Shown piece by piece: positions 17,755 to 27,242 of a DNA stretch of 64,000 nt (its first letter is position 1; each line of letters starts with the position of its first letter). Below the pieces are notes generated by a model that worked only from the letters and a program-made list of their open reading frames with translations, searched no databases and was not told the origin of the DNA. The position numbers and the translations under genes are program-made. The stretch covers positions 101,586-165,585 of the forward strand of contig NZ_AHKF01000008.1 in the NCBI RefSeq assembly GCF_000252125.1, in the 5' to 3' direction. The DNA is from Flavobacterium frigoris PS1. Lineage in GTDB: Bacteria; Bacteroidota; Bacteroidia; Flavobacteriales; Flavobacteriaceae.

Positions 17755-18285
17755 ATGAATAGCGAATTTTATAAAAATGTAGTAAATAGCTCTGCCTATC
17801 GATCAAGTCGAGACGAAAACGCACAGCTTATTTTGACTAACTCGCAGTTATTCCCACATCTATTCGCGATTGCTTTTAACACTGGGGACAAAAACCACCA
17901 CAAGGCCTGTTGGATTCTGGAGTTAGTACTTGAAAAGCAGCCCCATCTACTGAGCGATTACCTTGATGATTTTTGTGAAAATCTTTCAAAATTCAGCAAC
18001 GAAAGTGCCTTGCGTCCAATTTCAAAAATCTGCATGTTTCTTAGCCAGCATATTTCCTTGACTCCTTTACAAGAGGAACAAATTACGGAAAAATGTTTTG
18101 ACTGGCTTATTCAGGAAAAATGTAAAGTAGCGACAAAAGCCTACTCCATTCGAACCTTGTATGAGCTAGGCAAAAAACAAGATTGGATTTATCCTGAATT
18201 GAAACGTATTCTTACTGATGATTACAGAAAACATACTGCTGCTTACAAAGCTGTAGCAAGAGAAATTTTGAAGAAAATAAAATAG
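17755..18285 (+). CDS. Conserved hypothetical helical protein
   Basis: 176 residues, no signal peptide or membrane segment, rich in amphipathic helices (HHKACWILELVLEKQPHLL; ALRPISKICMFLSQHI; KAYSIRTLYELGKKQDWI), which suggests a short HEAT/armadillo-like repeat fold. Equivalent flavobacterial proteins have sometimes been labelled adenylosuccinate lyase, but I see none of the fumarase/ASL signature (such as GSSAMPYKRNP), so that name is not supported. It sits upstream of purK, whose own -7 box lies in the 56 bases between them. Confidence 0.8.
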   Translation: MNSEFYKNVVNSSAYRSSRDENAQLILTNSQLFPHLFAIAFNTGDKNHHKACWILELVLEKQPHLLSDYLDDFCENLSKFSNESALRPISKICMFLSQHISLTPLQEEQITEKCFDWLIQEKCKVATKAYSIRTLYELGKKQDWIYPELKRILTDDYRKHTAAYKAVAREILKKIK

Positions 18286-18311
18286 CATTTCTCTGTTTGC
18301 GCTATATAAAG

Positions 18312-18319
18312 TATCTTTG
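18312..18319 (+). promoter_or_regulatory. -7 box of purK
   Basis: TATCTTTG, 22 bases before the purK ATG at 18342. A TTG at 18297-18299 is only 12 bases upstream, too close for the usual -33 spacing. Confidence 0.5.
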
Positions 18320-18341
18320 CTCTCAACAAACTTTCAATACA

Positions 18342-19493
18342 ATGAATTATTTTTCTTCTGGTTTTAAATTAGGGATTTTAGGCGGTGGACAATTAGGTAA
18401 AATGATGCTTTTTGACACTAGGAAATTTGACATACAAACCTATGTTCTTGATCCAAGTGAGGAAGCACCTTGCAAAATTGCCTGCGATAAATTCTTTAAA
18501 GGGGATTTAATGGATTTTGAAACCGTATATAATTTCGGAAAACAAGTCGATGTTTTGACCTTCGAAATTGAACTGGTAAACCTTGCCGCTTTGGTAAAAT
18601 TAGAAGAAGAAGGATTGAAAGTTTATCCTTCGCCAAAAACACTAAAACTAATCCAAAATAAAGGTGTTCAGAAAGATTTTTACACTAAAAATAATATCCC
18701 TACTGCAAAATACGGCCGATTTAACAATCTAAAAAGCCTAATCGTTGACATCTTAGACTCTAAAACAAGTATGCCTTTCGTGTGGAAATGTACTGAATTT
18801 GGTTATGACGGAAACGGTGTAAAAGTCATTAGAGAAATCGCTGATTTAGATGAGCTACCTAATGTAGAATGCATTGCCGAAGAAATGATTCCTTTTAAAA
18901 ATGAATTGGCGGTTATTGTTTGCCGAAATCCATCAGGAGAAATCAGAACCTACCCAGTAGTGGAAATGGAGTTTCATCCAGAAGCCAATCAGGTGGAATA
19001 CGTAATCTGTCCTGCCAGAATTGATGACAAAGTAGCTGACAAAGCGAGAGTCATTGCATTAAGCGTATCTGAAAAATTCAACCACGTAGGATTACTTGCG
19101 GTTGAAATGTTTCAAACTGAAGACGACGAAATCATAGTAAATGAAGTTGCTCCGCGCCCACACAATTCAGGACATTATTCTATAGAAGGTAGCTACACCT
19201 CACAATTTGAAAACCATTTACGCGCTATACTAGACTTGCCTTTAGGAAACACAGACAGTAAAGTAGCAGGAATAATGGTTAATTTAGTTGGCGAAGCAGG
19301 TTATTCTGGAAATGTCATTTACGAAAATATCGAAAAAATATTAGGTTGGAATGGTGTTACGCCACATATTTATGGTAAAAAACAAACGCGTCCATTTCGT
19401 AAAATGGGACATGTTACAATCGTAAATGCAGACATCAAAGAGGCCAGAAGAATTGCTGAGGATGTGAAAAATACAATAAGAGTAATTGCATAA
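18342..19493 (+). CDS. purK: 5-(carboxyamino)imidazole ribonucleotide synthase
   Basis: ATP-grasp enzyme of purine synthesis that carboxylates AIR to N5-CAIR with bicarbonate and ATP. The start at 18342 (MNYFSSGFKLGILGGGQLGK) gives 383 residues; an in-frame start at 18297 lies upstream of the -7 box and is rejected. The N-terminal GGGQLGKMM loop, the ATP-grasp block FVWKCTEFGYDGNGVKVI, and the catalytic end VNEVAPRPHNSGHYSIEG are all typical of PurK. purE follows after 114 bases and performs the next step. Confidence 0.96.
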   Translation: MNYFSSGFKLGILGGGQLGKMMLFDTRKFDIQTYVLDPSEEAPCKIACDKFFKGDLMDFETVYNFGKQVDVLTFEIELVNLAALVKLEEEGLKVYPSPKTLKLIQNKGVQKDFYTKNNIPTAKYGRFNNLKSLIVDILDSKTSMPFVWKCTEFGYDGNGVKVIREIADLDELPNVECIAEEMIPFKNELAVIVCRNPSGEIRTYPVVEMEFHPEANQVEYVICPARIDDKVADKARVIALSVSEKFNHVGLLAVEMFQTEDDEIIVNEVAPRPHNSGHYSIEGSYTSQFENHLRAILDLPLGNTDSKVAGIMVNLVGEAGYSGNVIYENIEKILGWNGVTPHIYGKKQTRPFRKMGHVTIVNADIKEARRIAEDVKNTIRVIA

Positions 19494-19500
19494 ATATATT

Positions 19501-19599
19501 AAAAGATTGAAAAACTAAAAGATTAAAAAATCACTTTGTCTCAAATTTAGGACTCTGCGAAAAATCTTTAAATTCTTAAATCTTTAAATCTTTAAATAA
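19501..19599. repeat. AT-rich direct and inverted repeat tract between purK and purE
   Basis: The downstream half contains tandem copies of AAATCTTT (about 19563-19597) and the upstream half has AAAAGATT copies in opposite orientation (about 19500-19530). The two can pair over a long distance. Such low-complexity AAATCTTTAAA tracts look like slippage products; no function is claimed. Confidence 0.5.
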
Positions 19600-19607
19600 A
19601 AATAACA

Positions 19608-20096
19608 ATGAGCAAAGTAGCGATAATAATGGGAAGTATCTCAGACATGCCCGTAATGCAAGAAGCCATAGATATCCTAAAAGGGTTTGAAATTGAAATT
19701 GAAGTTGATATTGTTTCGGCACATAGAACACCAGAGAAACTATTCGATTTTAGCAAAAACGCACATACGCGTGGCATTTCGGTAATTATAGCTGGTGCCG
19801 GTGGAGCCGCACATTTACCCGGGATGGTCGCTTCTATGTCTCCATTACCTATTATTGGTGTTCCAGTAAAATCAAGCAACTCTATCGATGGTTGGGATAG
19901 TATTCTTTCTATTTTACAAATGCCTAGCGGCGTTCCCGTAGCAACGGTTGCACTAAACGGCGCGAAAAATGCAGGAATACTAGCAGCACAAATTTTAGGG
20001 AGTCATGACAAAGCTGTATTAGAAAAAGTAATCCAATACAAAACAGGATTAAAAGAAGCGGTAATTATTGCATCAGAAAGTATTCTAAAAAAATAA
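19608..20096 (+). CDS. purE: N5-carboxyaminoimidazole ribonucleotide mutase (class I PurE)
   Basis: Moves the carboxylate of N5-CAIR to give CAIR, following PurK. 162 residues. The N-terminal MGSISDMPVM, then SAHRTPEKLFDF (the conserved SAHRTP with catalytic His) and IAGAGGAAHLPGMVAS form the active site of class I PurE. The Ser-His-Arg set fits the bacterial mutase, and the presence of purK supports the two-step route. It ends at a strong terminator shared with the convergent gene. Confidence 0.97.
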   Translation: MSKVAIIMGSISDMPVMQEAIDILKGFEIEIEVDIVSAHRTPEKLFDFSKNAHTRGISVIIAGAGGAAHLPGMVASMSPLPIIGVPVKSSNSIDGWDSILSILQMPSGVPVATVALNGAKNAGILAAQILGSHDKAVLEKVIQYKTGLKEAVIIASESILKK

Positions 20097-20113
20097 CATT
20101 TACTTAGACAAAT

Positions 20114-20145
20114 AAAGGCTTCCCATTAAGGAAGCCTTTATTGTT
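20114..20145. terminator. Bidirectional terminator between purE and the convergent hypothetical gene
   Basis: Perfect 10-base stem AAAGGCTTCC (20114-20123) / GGAAGCCTTT (20130-20139) with a 6-base loop and flanking A/T runs. Confidence 0.85.
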
Positions 20146-20167
20146 TTTAATCTTTTTATATTCGAAA

Positions 20168-20836
20168 TTAGTCCTCTACTTCAATTTCTTCCAGGACGCT
20201 CTCAAATTCAGATGCAATTACATCATCATTATTAATCCAATTCTCAGAAGTAACCAAGCTGAAATTCACATTATCGGCTGTATTTAGTTCCCAAACAATT
20301 CCTTCGGCTGTAGGAAAAGGAATATTTTTAGTCATTTGATCTTCAAACAATCTTTTGATCAAATTTCTATCAGACAATCCGTTGTTTAATAACTTCAATA
20401 CATTTTCAGCCGTTAGTTCTTTCACCTCACCATCCGTTGGTGTCATTGAGAAATGAACAACAGACGCTTTAGTATTAGGGAATTTTCCGTTGTAGGCTTT
20501 AAAAAGCAATTGATTAACATGGAACAATCTTGCCTGCATATGAATTTCAGGATATTCTTCACATACTTTATCAATTAACATATTGTGCGAAATTTGCTCA
20601 ATTTGCCCTTCATTTAATTCTTCACCTAGCTTGTAAGCTAGTACAATTTCAGCAGCTTCATTTGGCTCATAATCAGATATGGCCATTTCTAATAATTCTG
20701 GTAAATTCTTTTTTTCTGCTGTAGCTGCATCTGGAAAATTGAACTTTCCTAATAGATGAATAAAATCTTCATCTGACCAATACCCTTCTACTTCATTTAT
20801 AGTATCAATACGCTTTATTATAATTTGGTAATTCAT
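20168..20836 (-). CDS. Conserved hypothetical acidic cytoplasmic protein
   Basis: 222 residues with no signal peptide or membrane helix, very acidic at the C terminus (SEFESVLEEIEVED). The N-terminal segment (INEVEGYWSDEDFIHLLGKF) and middle (EAAEIVLAYKLGEELNEGQI) look helical. I do not recognise a characterised family, although flavobacteria commonly have similar proteins. Convergent with purE and divergent from the M3 peptidase; no close operon partner. Confidence 0.78.
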   Translation of the reverse strand: MNYQIIIKRIDTINEVEGYWSDEDFIHLLGKFNFPDAATAEKKNLPELLEMAISDYEPNEAAEIVLAYKLGEELNEGQIEQISHNMLIDKVCEEYPEIHMQARLFHVNQLLFKAYNGKFPNTKASVVHFSMTPTDGEVKELTAENVLKLLNNGLSDRNLIKRLFEDQMTKNIPFPTAEGIVWELNTADNVNFSLVTSENWINNDDVIASEFESVLEEIEVED

Positions 20837-21015
20837 TTGTTATTTTATTATTTATTGTTATTTCTGATTAGTCAATTCAAAATCTAATCTTATCTCACAA
20901 TTTAGGCTTTTTTAAAGTGCTAACTAAAATAAATAACATAACTATAACATAACTGTCTTAAAGTTATCAGTCAGAAATCAATCCAGTTTTAGTCTGCCAT
21001 TTTTCTATAAATCGC

Positions 21016-21023
21016 TACATTTG
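21016..21023 (+). promoter_or_regulatory. -7 box of the M3 peptidase gene
   Basis: TACATTTG, a perfect TAnnTTTG match. It overlaps the longest possible reading frame start at 21021, which argues for a start further downstream (21051 or 21072). Confidence 0.55.
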
Positions 21024-21071
21024 TATTGCAAAAATATTTCGTTTCAATTAATGAAAACTAATTATAATACA

Positions 21072-23099
21072 ATGAAAGTCTTAACTTCAAAATTCAACAC
21101 TAAATACGATACGGCTCCTTTTTCGAAAATTAATAACGAAGATTATCTTCCCGCTTTTCAAGAAGGAATTGCACTAGCAAAAGCCGAAATTGATGCTATT
21201 GTCGCAAACAATGACAAACCCACATTCGAGAATACTATCGAAGCTTTAGATTTTAGTGGGTATACGCTAGATCGCCTTTCCAGTATCTTTTTCAATCTGA
21301 ACTCAGCAGAAACTAATGACGAAATTCAGAAAATCGCCCAAGAAGTTTCCCCGTTATTATCTGAATTTGGAAACGACATAACTCTAAATGCTGATTTATT
21401 TTCCAAAGTAAAAGCAGTTTACGATCAAAAGGACAGTTTAAACCTCAACCCAGAACAAGCTACCTTACTAGACAAAAAATACAAGGGATTCTCTAGAAAT
21501 GGGGCTAATTTACCGGAAGACAAAAAAAACATTCTTAGAGAAATAGACAAAGAACTATCTAAGACAAGTCTTAAGTTTGGTGAAAATGTTTTAGCCGAAA
21601 CACAAGGGTTTCAATTGCATATTATTGACGAGAACGATCTTTCAGGTTTACCAGAAGGAACGATTGAAGCAGCTCGTTCATTGGCAAAGAGCCAGGAAAG
21701 CGAGGGCTGGATTTTTACTTTAGACTATCCAAGTTATATTCCCTTTGTGACTTATGCTGACAACCGTGAGCTTAGAAAACAAATGGCAATCGCTTCTGGT
21801 GCCAAAGGTTTTCAAAACAACAAATTTGACAATCAGGAAAATGTGCTTAAAATTGCCCAATTGCGCTTTGACAGAGCACAAGTTTTAGGGTACGCGACTC
21901 ATGCCCATTTTGTGCTTGAAGAGCGAATGGCCGAGAATCCAGAAAAAGTAAAAACTTTCGCTACCGATCTATTGGAGAAAGCAAAACCGGCTGCTTTAAG
22001 AGAGTTTGCTGAGTTATCGGCTTTCGCCAAAAAACGAGACGGCATTGAACAATTAGAGAAATGGGATGGAGCATATTACTCTGAGAAATTAAAGCAAGAG
22101 TTGTTCAATTTGGATGACGAAAAGCTAAAACCATACTTCCAATTGGAAAAGGTATTAGACGGTGCTTTCACAGTAGCCCAAAAATTATACGGACTTACTT
22201 TCGAAGAGTCTTTCGAAATCGACAAATACCACGAGGAAGTAACCACTTATGAAGTAAAAGACATCGATAATAACCTAGTTGCCGTATTCTACGCTGATTT
22301 TTTTCCTAGAAAAGGAAAACGAAATGGTGCATGGATGACTTCATACAAATCACAGTTCATAAAAGAAGGAACAAACGAAAGACCACATATCTCTATTGTT
22401 TGCAATTTTACAAAAGCAACTGAAACAAAACCATCGCTATTAACCTTTAATGAAGTCACTACCTTATTTCATGAATTTGGTCATGCCTTACACGGAATGT
22501 TAGCCAATACAACCTACCCAAGTTTGTCAGGAACTTCTGTTTATTGGGATTTTGTAGAATTGCCAAGCCAAATCATGGAAAACTGGTGCTACGAACCCGA
22601 AGCTTTGGCTTTATTTGCTTATCATTACCAGACAGACGAAATCATTCCGATGGAATTTGTAACTAAAATTAAAGAAAGCGCTAGTTTCCAAGAAGGAATG
22701 GCAACTATGCGACAATTGAGTTTTGGAATCTTAGACATGGGATGGCACGCACAAGATCCTTCGAGCATCAAGGACATAAAAACTTTTGAATTGGAGCAAT
22801 TTGCCGATACGCAGTTGTATCCTGATGTAGCAGAAAATGCCATGAGTACGTCATTCTCACACATTTTTCAAGGCGGATATTCTTCTGGTTACTACAGTTA
22901 TAAATGGGCGGAAGTTCTGGATGCAGATGCTTTTGAATTTTTCCAGGAAAAAGGAATTTTCAATAAAGAAGTAGCTGATAAATTCAAAGACAATATCCTT
23001 TCAAAAGGAGGAACGGAACATCCAATGATTCTGTATAAACGTTTCAGAGGACACGAACCGAGTCCAGATGCTTTATTAAAAAGAGCTGGATTGATATAA
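21072..23099 (+). CDS. dcp: M3-family zinc metallopeptidase (peptidyl-dipeptidase Dcp / oligopeptidase)
   Basis: Thimet-oligopeptidase-type enzyme that digests short peptides. Starting at 21072 (MKVLTSKFNTKYDTAPFSKI) gives 675 residues, near the usual family length; an in-frame ATG at 21051 is the alternative. The frame also opens at 21021, but that overlaps the -7 box. The zinc motif HEFGH lies at about residues 467-471, with the downstream Glu in the SGTSVYWDFVELPSQIMENW region; the C-terminal YSSGYYSYKWAEVLDADAF is conserved substrate-binding sequence. No signal peptide, so probably cytoplasmic. Monocistronic. Confidence 0.92.
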   Translation: MKVLTSKFNTKYDTAPFSKINNEDYLPAFQEGIALAKAEIDAIVANNDKPTFENTIEALDFSGYTLDRLSSIFFNLNSAETNDEIQKIAQEVSPLLSEFGNDITLNADLFSKVKAVYDQKDSLNLNPEQATLLDKKYKGFSRNGANLPEDKKNILREIDKELSKTSLKFGENVLAETQGFQLHIIDENDLSGLPEGTIEAARSLAKSQESEGWIFTLDYPSYIPFVTYADNRELRKQMAIASGAKGFQNNKFDNQENVLKIAQLRFDRAQVLGYATHAHFVLEERMAENPEKVKTFATDLLEKAKPAALREFAELSAFAKKRDGIEQLEKWDGAYYSEKLKQELFNLDDEKLKPYFQLEKVLDGAFTVAQKLYGLTFEESFEIDKYHEEVTTYEVKDIDNNLVAVFYADFFPRKGKRNGAWMTSYKSQFIKEGTNERPHISIVCNFTKATETKPSLLTFNEVTTLFHEFGHALHGMLANTTYPSLSGTSVYWDFVELPSQIMENWCYEPEALALFAYHYQTDEIIPMEFVTKIKESASFQEGMATMRQLSFGILDMGWHAQDPSSIKDIKTFELEQFADTQLYPDVAENAMSTSFSHIFQGGYSSGYYSYKWAEVLDADAFEFFQEKGIFNKEVADKFKDNILSKGGTEHPMILYKRFRGHEPSPDALLKRAGLI

Positions 23100-23125
23100 A
23101 GAATCGATTAAAGACATTTGATTTC

Positions 23126-23157
23126 AAACCGAGGCAATAATGCTTCGGTTTTTTTTA
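23126..23157 (+). terminator. Intrinsic terminator after the M3 peptidase gene
   Basis: Stem AAACCGAGGCA (23126-23136) / TGCTTCGGTTT (23141-23151) with one G-U pair and a following T run. Confidence 0.8.
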
Positions 23158-23240
23158 TTTACAACATAGAGAATTAAATCAAACCCTATTCACCAATATT
23201 ATAGTGTTTTGAGTGAACGTATTCACCAAAATCGCTATTT

Positions 23241-24053
23241 TTAAAAGAAAACCACCATTAGCCACCAAAAAATCGGGATACTTTCTACCCAAAAAGAAGT
23301 ATAATATTTTTGCCTTTTTTCATTGGCGAAAGCCAAAAACAAAGAAAGTGCGATAACCAGAATTCCATTGACAATCAATTGTTCCTCTATAAAATTATTC
23401 TTTAAAAACTCTAAAAAATAAAAAGGGATCAATAACAGTAAACCCGCATATTTTGTCCGCTTAACACCTATTTGTTGTGGCACGGTTTTTAAATGTGGAT
23501 CATCATTAGCCAAATCCAATATCTCAAAAATTAAGATTAAAACAAAAACCAATATAAAGCGCTGGATACATTTAAGGAAAAAATCAAATCCAAGTGGAAC
23601 ATCTGCATTCAACAAAGGCAAAACCAACGTCACTCCTACCCAACATAAAGCCACAATATAAATTTTAACTCCAGCCCAATTTCGTGCATTCTTTCTATTT
23701 GGAAAGAAAGGTAAGGTATACAATAGCGTCAGCAGCAATACAGCTACAGACACTGCTTGAGTAATCAATTCCAACTGAAAAAAATAATAAGCAACACCTA
23801 GCAAGGAAATAAAGCTCAACAAAGCGATTAGTTTTAGCTCGTTACGCATTTCTCTTTTTTTGGCTCTAGCCAAAGCATCATACTTCACAAAGTTATACCC
23901 AACAATAGTTCCCAAAAAAGCAAAATTAGCTATAGGTTCATCGGCAGTTATGTTGAACATAAAATGGGTCATCCGAACTAAAGCATAGACGGACAAAGCC
24001 ACATGAATACTGCTTCTGAGATAGAAATCAAATATCTGTTTAAAACTAATCAT
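23241..24053 (-). CDS. UbiA-superfamily-like integral membrane protein
   Basis: 270 residues with about seven to eight hydrophobic helices. The second aspartate motif of UbiA prenyltransferases is visible as EILDLANDDPHLKTVPQQIG (compare D-x-x-D, then TLP and G). The first motif is weak: NFVKYDALARAKK keeps Asn and one Asp in the right kind of spacing but lacks the full N-x-x-x-D-x-x-x-D. It may therefore use an isoprenoid substrate or be a non-catalytic relative. A -7 box ends 4 bases from the ATG. It lies divergently from gcvP. Confidence 0.65.
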   Translation of the reverse strand: MISFKQIFDFYLRSSIHVALSVYALVRMTHFMFNITADEPIANFAFLGTIVGYNFVKYDALARAKKREMRNELKLIALLSFISLLGVAYYFFQLELITQAVSVAVLLLTLLYTLPFFPNRKNARNWAGVKIYIVALCWVGVTLVLPLLNADVPLGFDFFLKCIQRFILVFVLILIFEILDLANDDPHLKTVPQQIGVKRTKYAGLLLLIPFYFLEFLKNNFIEEQLIVNGILVIALSLFLAFANEKRQKYYTSFWVESIPIFWWLMVVFF

Positions 24054-24057
24054 TAAA

Positions 24058-24065
24058 CAAAATTA
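24058..24065 (-). promoter_or_regulatory. -7 box of the UbiA-like gene, adjacent to the ATG
   Basis: TAATTTTG on the minus strand, 4 bases from the ATG at 24053. Suggests a leaderless or nearly leaderless mRNA if used. Confidence 0.45.
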
Positions 24066-24148
24066 GTCAATTGTGAACAAATACACACTTTAGTTGAAAA
24101 ATTCCTAAAAAATCAATTCAAAACACGAATTAGATTATTTATAATACT

Positions 24149-24156
24149 TATTTTTG
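24149..24156 (+). promoter_or_regulatory. -7 box of gcvP
   Basis: TATTTTTG, 34 bases before the gcvP ATG at 24191. No clear -33 TTG. Confidence 0.5.
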
Positions 24157-24190
24157 CAGCACTAAAAAAACACAACATTACCATACTTAC

Positions 24191-27034
24191 ATGAAAACAG
24201 ACTCATTTGCTTTAAGACACTTAGGCCCAAGGGAAAACGATATTCCAAAAATGTTAGAAACCATAGGTGTTGATACTTTAGATCAGTTAATCGCCGAAAC
24301 TATTCCTTCTGACATTCGTTTAAAAAAACCATTGGAATTGGAGCATATTATGACTGAATACGAATATGCAAATCATATTCGATTATTAGGTCGTACGAAC
24401 AAAGTATACAAATCATATATCGGCTTAGGTTACCACCCAACAATTGTTCCTGCTGCTATTCAAAGGAATATATTTGAAAACCCAGGATGGTATACAGCCT
24501 ACACTCCATACCAAGCAGAAATTGCTCAAGGTCGTTTAGAAGCAATCTTGAATTTTCAAACGATGGTTATTGAGTTAACTGGAATGGAAATTGCAAATGC
24601 CTCTTTACTTGACGAAAGTACTGCCGCAGCTGAAGCAATGGCTCTACTATTTGACGTTCGTTCTCGAGACCAAAAGAAAAATAACGTGTGTAAATTCTTC
24701 GTTTCTGAAGAAATTTTACCGCAAACTTTATCTGTTTTACAAACACGTTCTGCTCCTATTGGTGTAGAATTAGTGATTGGAAACCACCAAGAGTTTAATT
24801 TTTCAAATGATTTTTATGGTGCGATATTGCAATACCCTGGAAAATACGGTCAGGTTTTTGATTATGCTGATTTTATCAAAAAAGCGAATGATAACGAAAT
24901 AAAAGTAGCTGTTGCTGCAGATATTTTATCATTAGTAAAATTAACACCTCCAGGAGAAATGGGAGCTGCAGTTGTAGTTGGAACAACACAACGTTTTGGA
25001 ATCCCAATGGGTTATGGTGGACCACACGCTGCTTATTTTGCCACAAAGGACGAGTACAAACGTTCTATGCCCGGAAGAATCATTGGAGTTTCACAAGACA
25101 CAGATGGTAACCGTGCATTACGTATGGCATTGCAAACACGCGAACAACACATTAAACGTGAAAAAGCAACTTCAAATATTTGTACAGCTCAGGTATTATT
25201 GTCTGTTATGGCAGGAATGTTTGCTGTTTATCACGGTCCAAAAGGATTAAAGTATATTGCTAACAAAGTACATTCTTCTGCTGCAACTTTAGCTGAAGCT
25301 TTAAATAAATTAGGGGTTTTTCAAACTAACACGGCATTTTTTGACACAATCGTAGTGAAAGCAGATGCTCAAAAAGTAAAAGCGATTGCTGAAAAAAATG
25401 AAGTGAATTTCTTTTATATTGATAATGAAACCATCTCTATCTCTGTAAACGAGACTATTTTACCATCAGATATCAATCAAGTGATTGCTATTTTTGCGGA
25501 AGCCACAGGAAAAGAAGCTTTTGAAGTTTCGGAATATGTTTCAGAAAACAATTACCCGATGCTTTTAGACAGAAAATCGGAATTCTTAACGCACGAAGTA
25601 TTTAACAAATACCATTCTGAAACCAGTATGATGCGTTACATCAAGAAATTAGAGCGCAAAGATTTATCATTAAACCATTCGATGATTGCTTTGGGTTCTT
25701 GCACCATGAAATTGAATGCGGCTTCAGAGATGTTGCCATTAAGCATGCCATATTGGAATACGATTCACCCCTTTGCTCCTTTAGACCAAGTTGAAGGCTA
25801 TACTAAAATGCTTAAAAAATTAGAGCATCAATTAAATGTAATAACTGGTTTTGCAGGAACTACGCTTCAACCAAATTCTGGCGCTCAAGGAGAATATGCT
25901 GGCTTAATGACCATTAGAGCATACCACCAATCAAGAGGTGATGATCAAAGAAAAATTTGTTTGATTCCCGCTTCGGCACACGGAACAAATCCTGCTTCGG
26001 CTGCAATGGCTGGCATGAAAATCATCGTTACCAAAACAATGGAAAACGGTAATATTGATGTTGAGGATGTTAAAGAAAAAGCGCTTTTATATAAAGACCA
26101 ATTGTCATGTTTAATGATTACTTATCCATCTACACATGGGGTTTTTGAAAGTGCTATTAGAGAAATTACTCAAATTATTCACGATAATGGTGGTTTAGTT
26201 TATATGGATGGTGCTAATATGAATGCACAAGTAGGACTAACAAATCCCGCTACAATTGGCGCTGATGTTTGTCACTTAAACTTGCACAAAACATTCGCTA
26301 TCCCTCATGGAGGTGGTGGACCAGGTGTAGGACCAATTTGTGTAAACGAAAAATTAGTTCCATTTTTACCAAGCAATCCTTTAGTTCAGGTTGGTGGAGA
26401 AAAAGCGATAACGGCTATTTCAGGTGCACCTTATGGATCTGCTTTGGTTTGCTTAATCTCTTATGGATACATTTGTATGTTAGGTGCTGAAGGAATCACT
26501 AACGCTACCAAATATGCAATTCTAAACGCAAACTACATGAAAGCGCGACTGGAAGAGCACTATCCTATTTTATATTCTGGAGAAAAAGGAAGAGCTGCAC
26601 ATGAGATGATTTTAGATTGTAGAGGGTTTAAAGAAAGAGGAATAGAAGTTTCTGATATTGCAAAACGTTTAATGGATTATGGTTTTCATGCTCCAACAGT
26701 TTCTTTCCCTGTGGCAGGTACTCTGATGGTTGAGCCTACAGAATCTGAAGATGTTGCTGAACTAGACCGCTTCTGTGAAGCAATGATCTCTATTCGTAAA
26801 GAAATTGAAGAGGCTTCAGCAGATGAACCAAATAATGCATTAAAAAATGCACCACACACTTTAGCTATGTTAACAGCTGATACTTGGATATTTCCCTATT
26901 CAAGAGAAAAAGCTGCATATCCATTAGAGTACGTAGCAGAGAATAAATTTTGGCCAAGTGTTCGTCGTGTAGACGAAACTTATGGTGATAGAAATTTAGT
27001 GTGTAGCTGCGCACCTATTGAGGCATACATGTAA
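24191..27034 (+). CDS. gcvP: Glycine dehydrogenase (decarboxylating), P protein
   Basis: PLP-dependent P protein of the glycine cleavage system; it decarboxylates glycine and passes the aminomethyl group to lipoyl-H protein. 947 residues, the full-length single-chain form. The PLP lysine is in HLNLHKTFAIPHGGGG at about residue 700. The N-terminal half (YIGLGYHPTIVPAAIQRN and YTPYQAEIAQGRLEA) and C-terminal half (IALGSCTMKLNAASEM) show both ancestral domains fused. gcvT and gcvH are not in the window. Terminated by a perfect hairpin. Confidence 0.97.
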   Translation: MKTDSFALRHLGPRENDIPKMLETIGVDTLDQLIAETIPSDIRLKKPLELEHIMTEYEYANHIRLLGRTNKVYKSYIGLGYHPTIVPAAIQRNIFENPGWYTAYTPYQAEIAQGRLEAILNFQTMVIELTGMEIANASLLDESTAAAEAMALLFDVRSRDQKKNNVCKFFVSEEILPQTLSVLQTRSAPIGVELVIGNHQEFNFSNDFYGAILQYPGKYGQVFDYADFIKKANDNEIKVAVAADILSLVKLTPPGEMGAAVVVGTTQRFGIPMGYGGPHAAYFATKDEYKRSMPGRIIGVSQDTDGNRALRMALQTREQHIKREKATSNICTAQVLLSVMAGMFAVYHGPKGLKYIANKVHSSAATLAEALNKLGVFQTNTAFFDTIVVKADAQKVKAIAEKNEVNFFYIDNETISISVNETILPSDINQVIAIFAEATGKEAFEVSEYVSENNYPMLLDRKSEFLTHEVFNKYHSETSMMRYIKKLERKDLSLNHSMIALGSCTMKLNAASEMLPLSMPYWNTIHPFAPLDQVEGYTKMLKKLEHQLNVITGFAGTTLQPNSGAQGEYAGLMTIRAYHQSRGDDQRKICLIPASAHGTNPASAAMAGMKIIVTKTMENGNIDVEDVKEKALLYKDQLSCLMITYPSTHGVFESAIREITQIIHDNGGLVYMDGANMNAQVGLTNPATIGADVCHLNLHKTFAIPHGGGGPGVGPICVNEKLVPFLPSNPLVQVGGEKAITAISGAPYGSALVCLISYGYICMLGAEGITNATKYAILNANYMKARLEEHYPILYSGEKGRAAHEMILDCRGFKERGIEVSDIAKRLMDYGFHAPTVSFPVAGTLMVEPTESEDVAELDRFCEAMISIRKEIEEASADEPNNALKNAPHTLAMLTADTWIFPYSREKAAYPLEYVAENKFWPSVRRVDETYGDRNLVCSCAPIEAYM

Positions 27035-27061
27035 ATCAAACCTTCTTTTATCAATATTATT

Positions 27062-27093
27062 AAATGCCTCGAAATCAATCGAGGCATTTTTTT
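27062..27093 (+). terminator. Intrinsic terminator of gcvP
   Basis: Perfect 11-base stem AAATGCCTCGA (27062-27072) / TCGAGGCATTT (27079-27089) followed by a T run. Confidence 0.88.
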
Positions 27094-27242
27094 ATCAAGA
27101 TTTAACTCGTTTATTTTAGCGATACCTACCTTATAAAATAACACTACAAACAAGCGCTATTTCGACAATCACAATAAGCGTAATAAAAACTATATCGATT
27201 TCGATTATTTATTAAAAAATCATCAGTAAATTAGCCAAATAA

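Noticed and set aside
17755..18285. Adenylosuccinate lyase
   Set aside because: 176 residues with no lyase signature; the name seems to come from transferred annotation.
19592..19879. Antisense ORF over purE
   Set aside because: Shadow of a well conserved gene.
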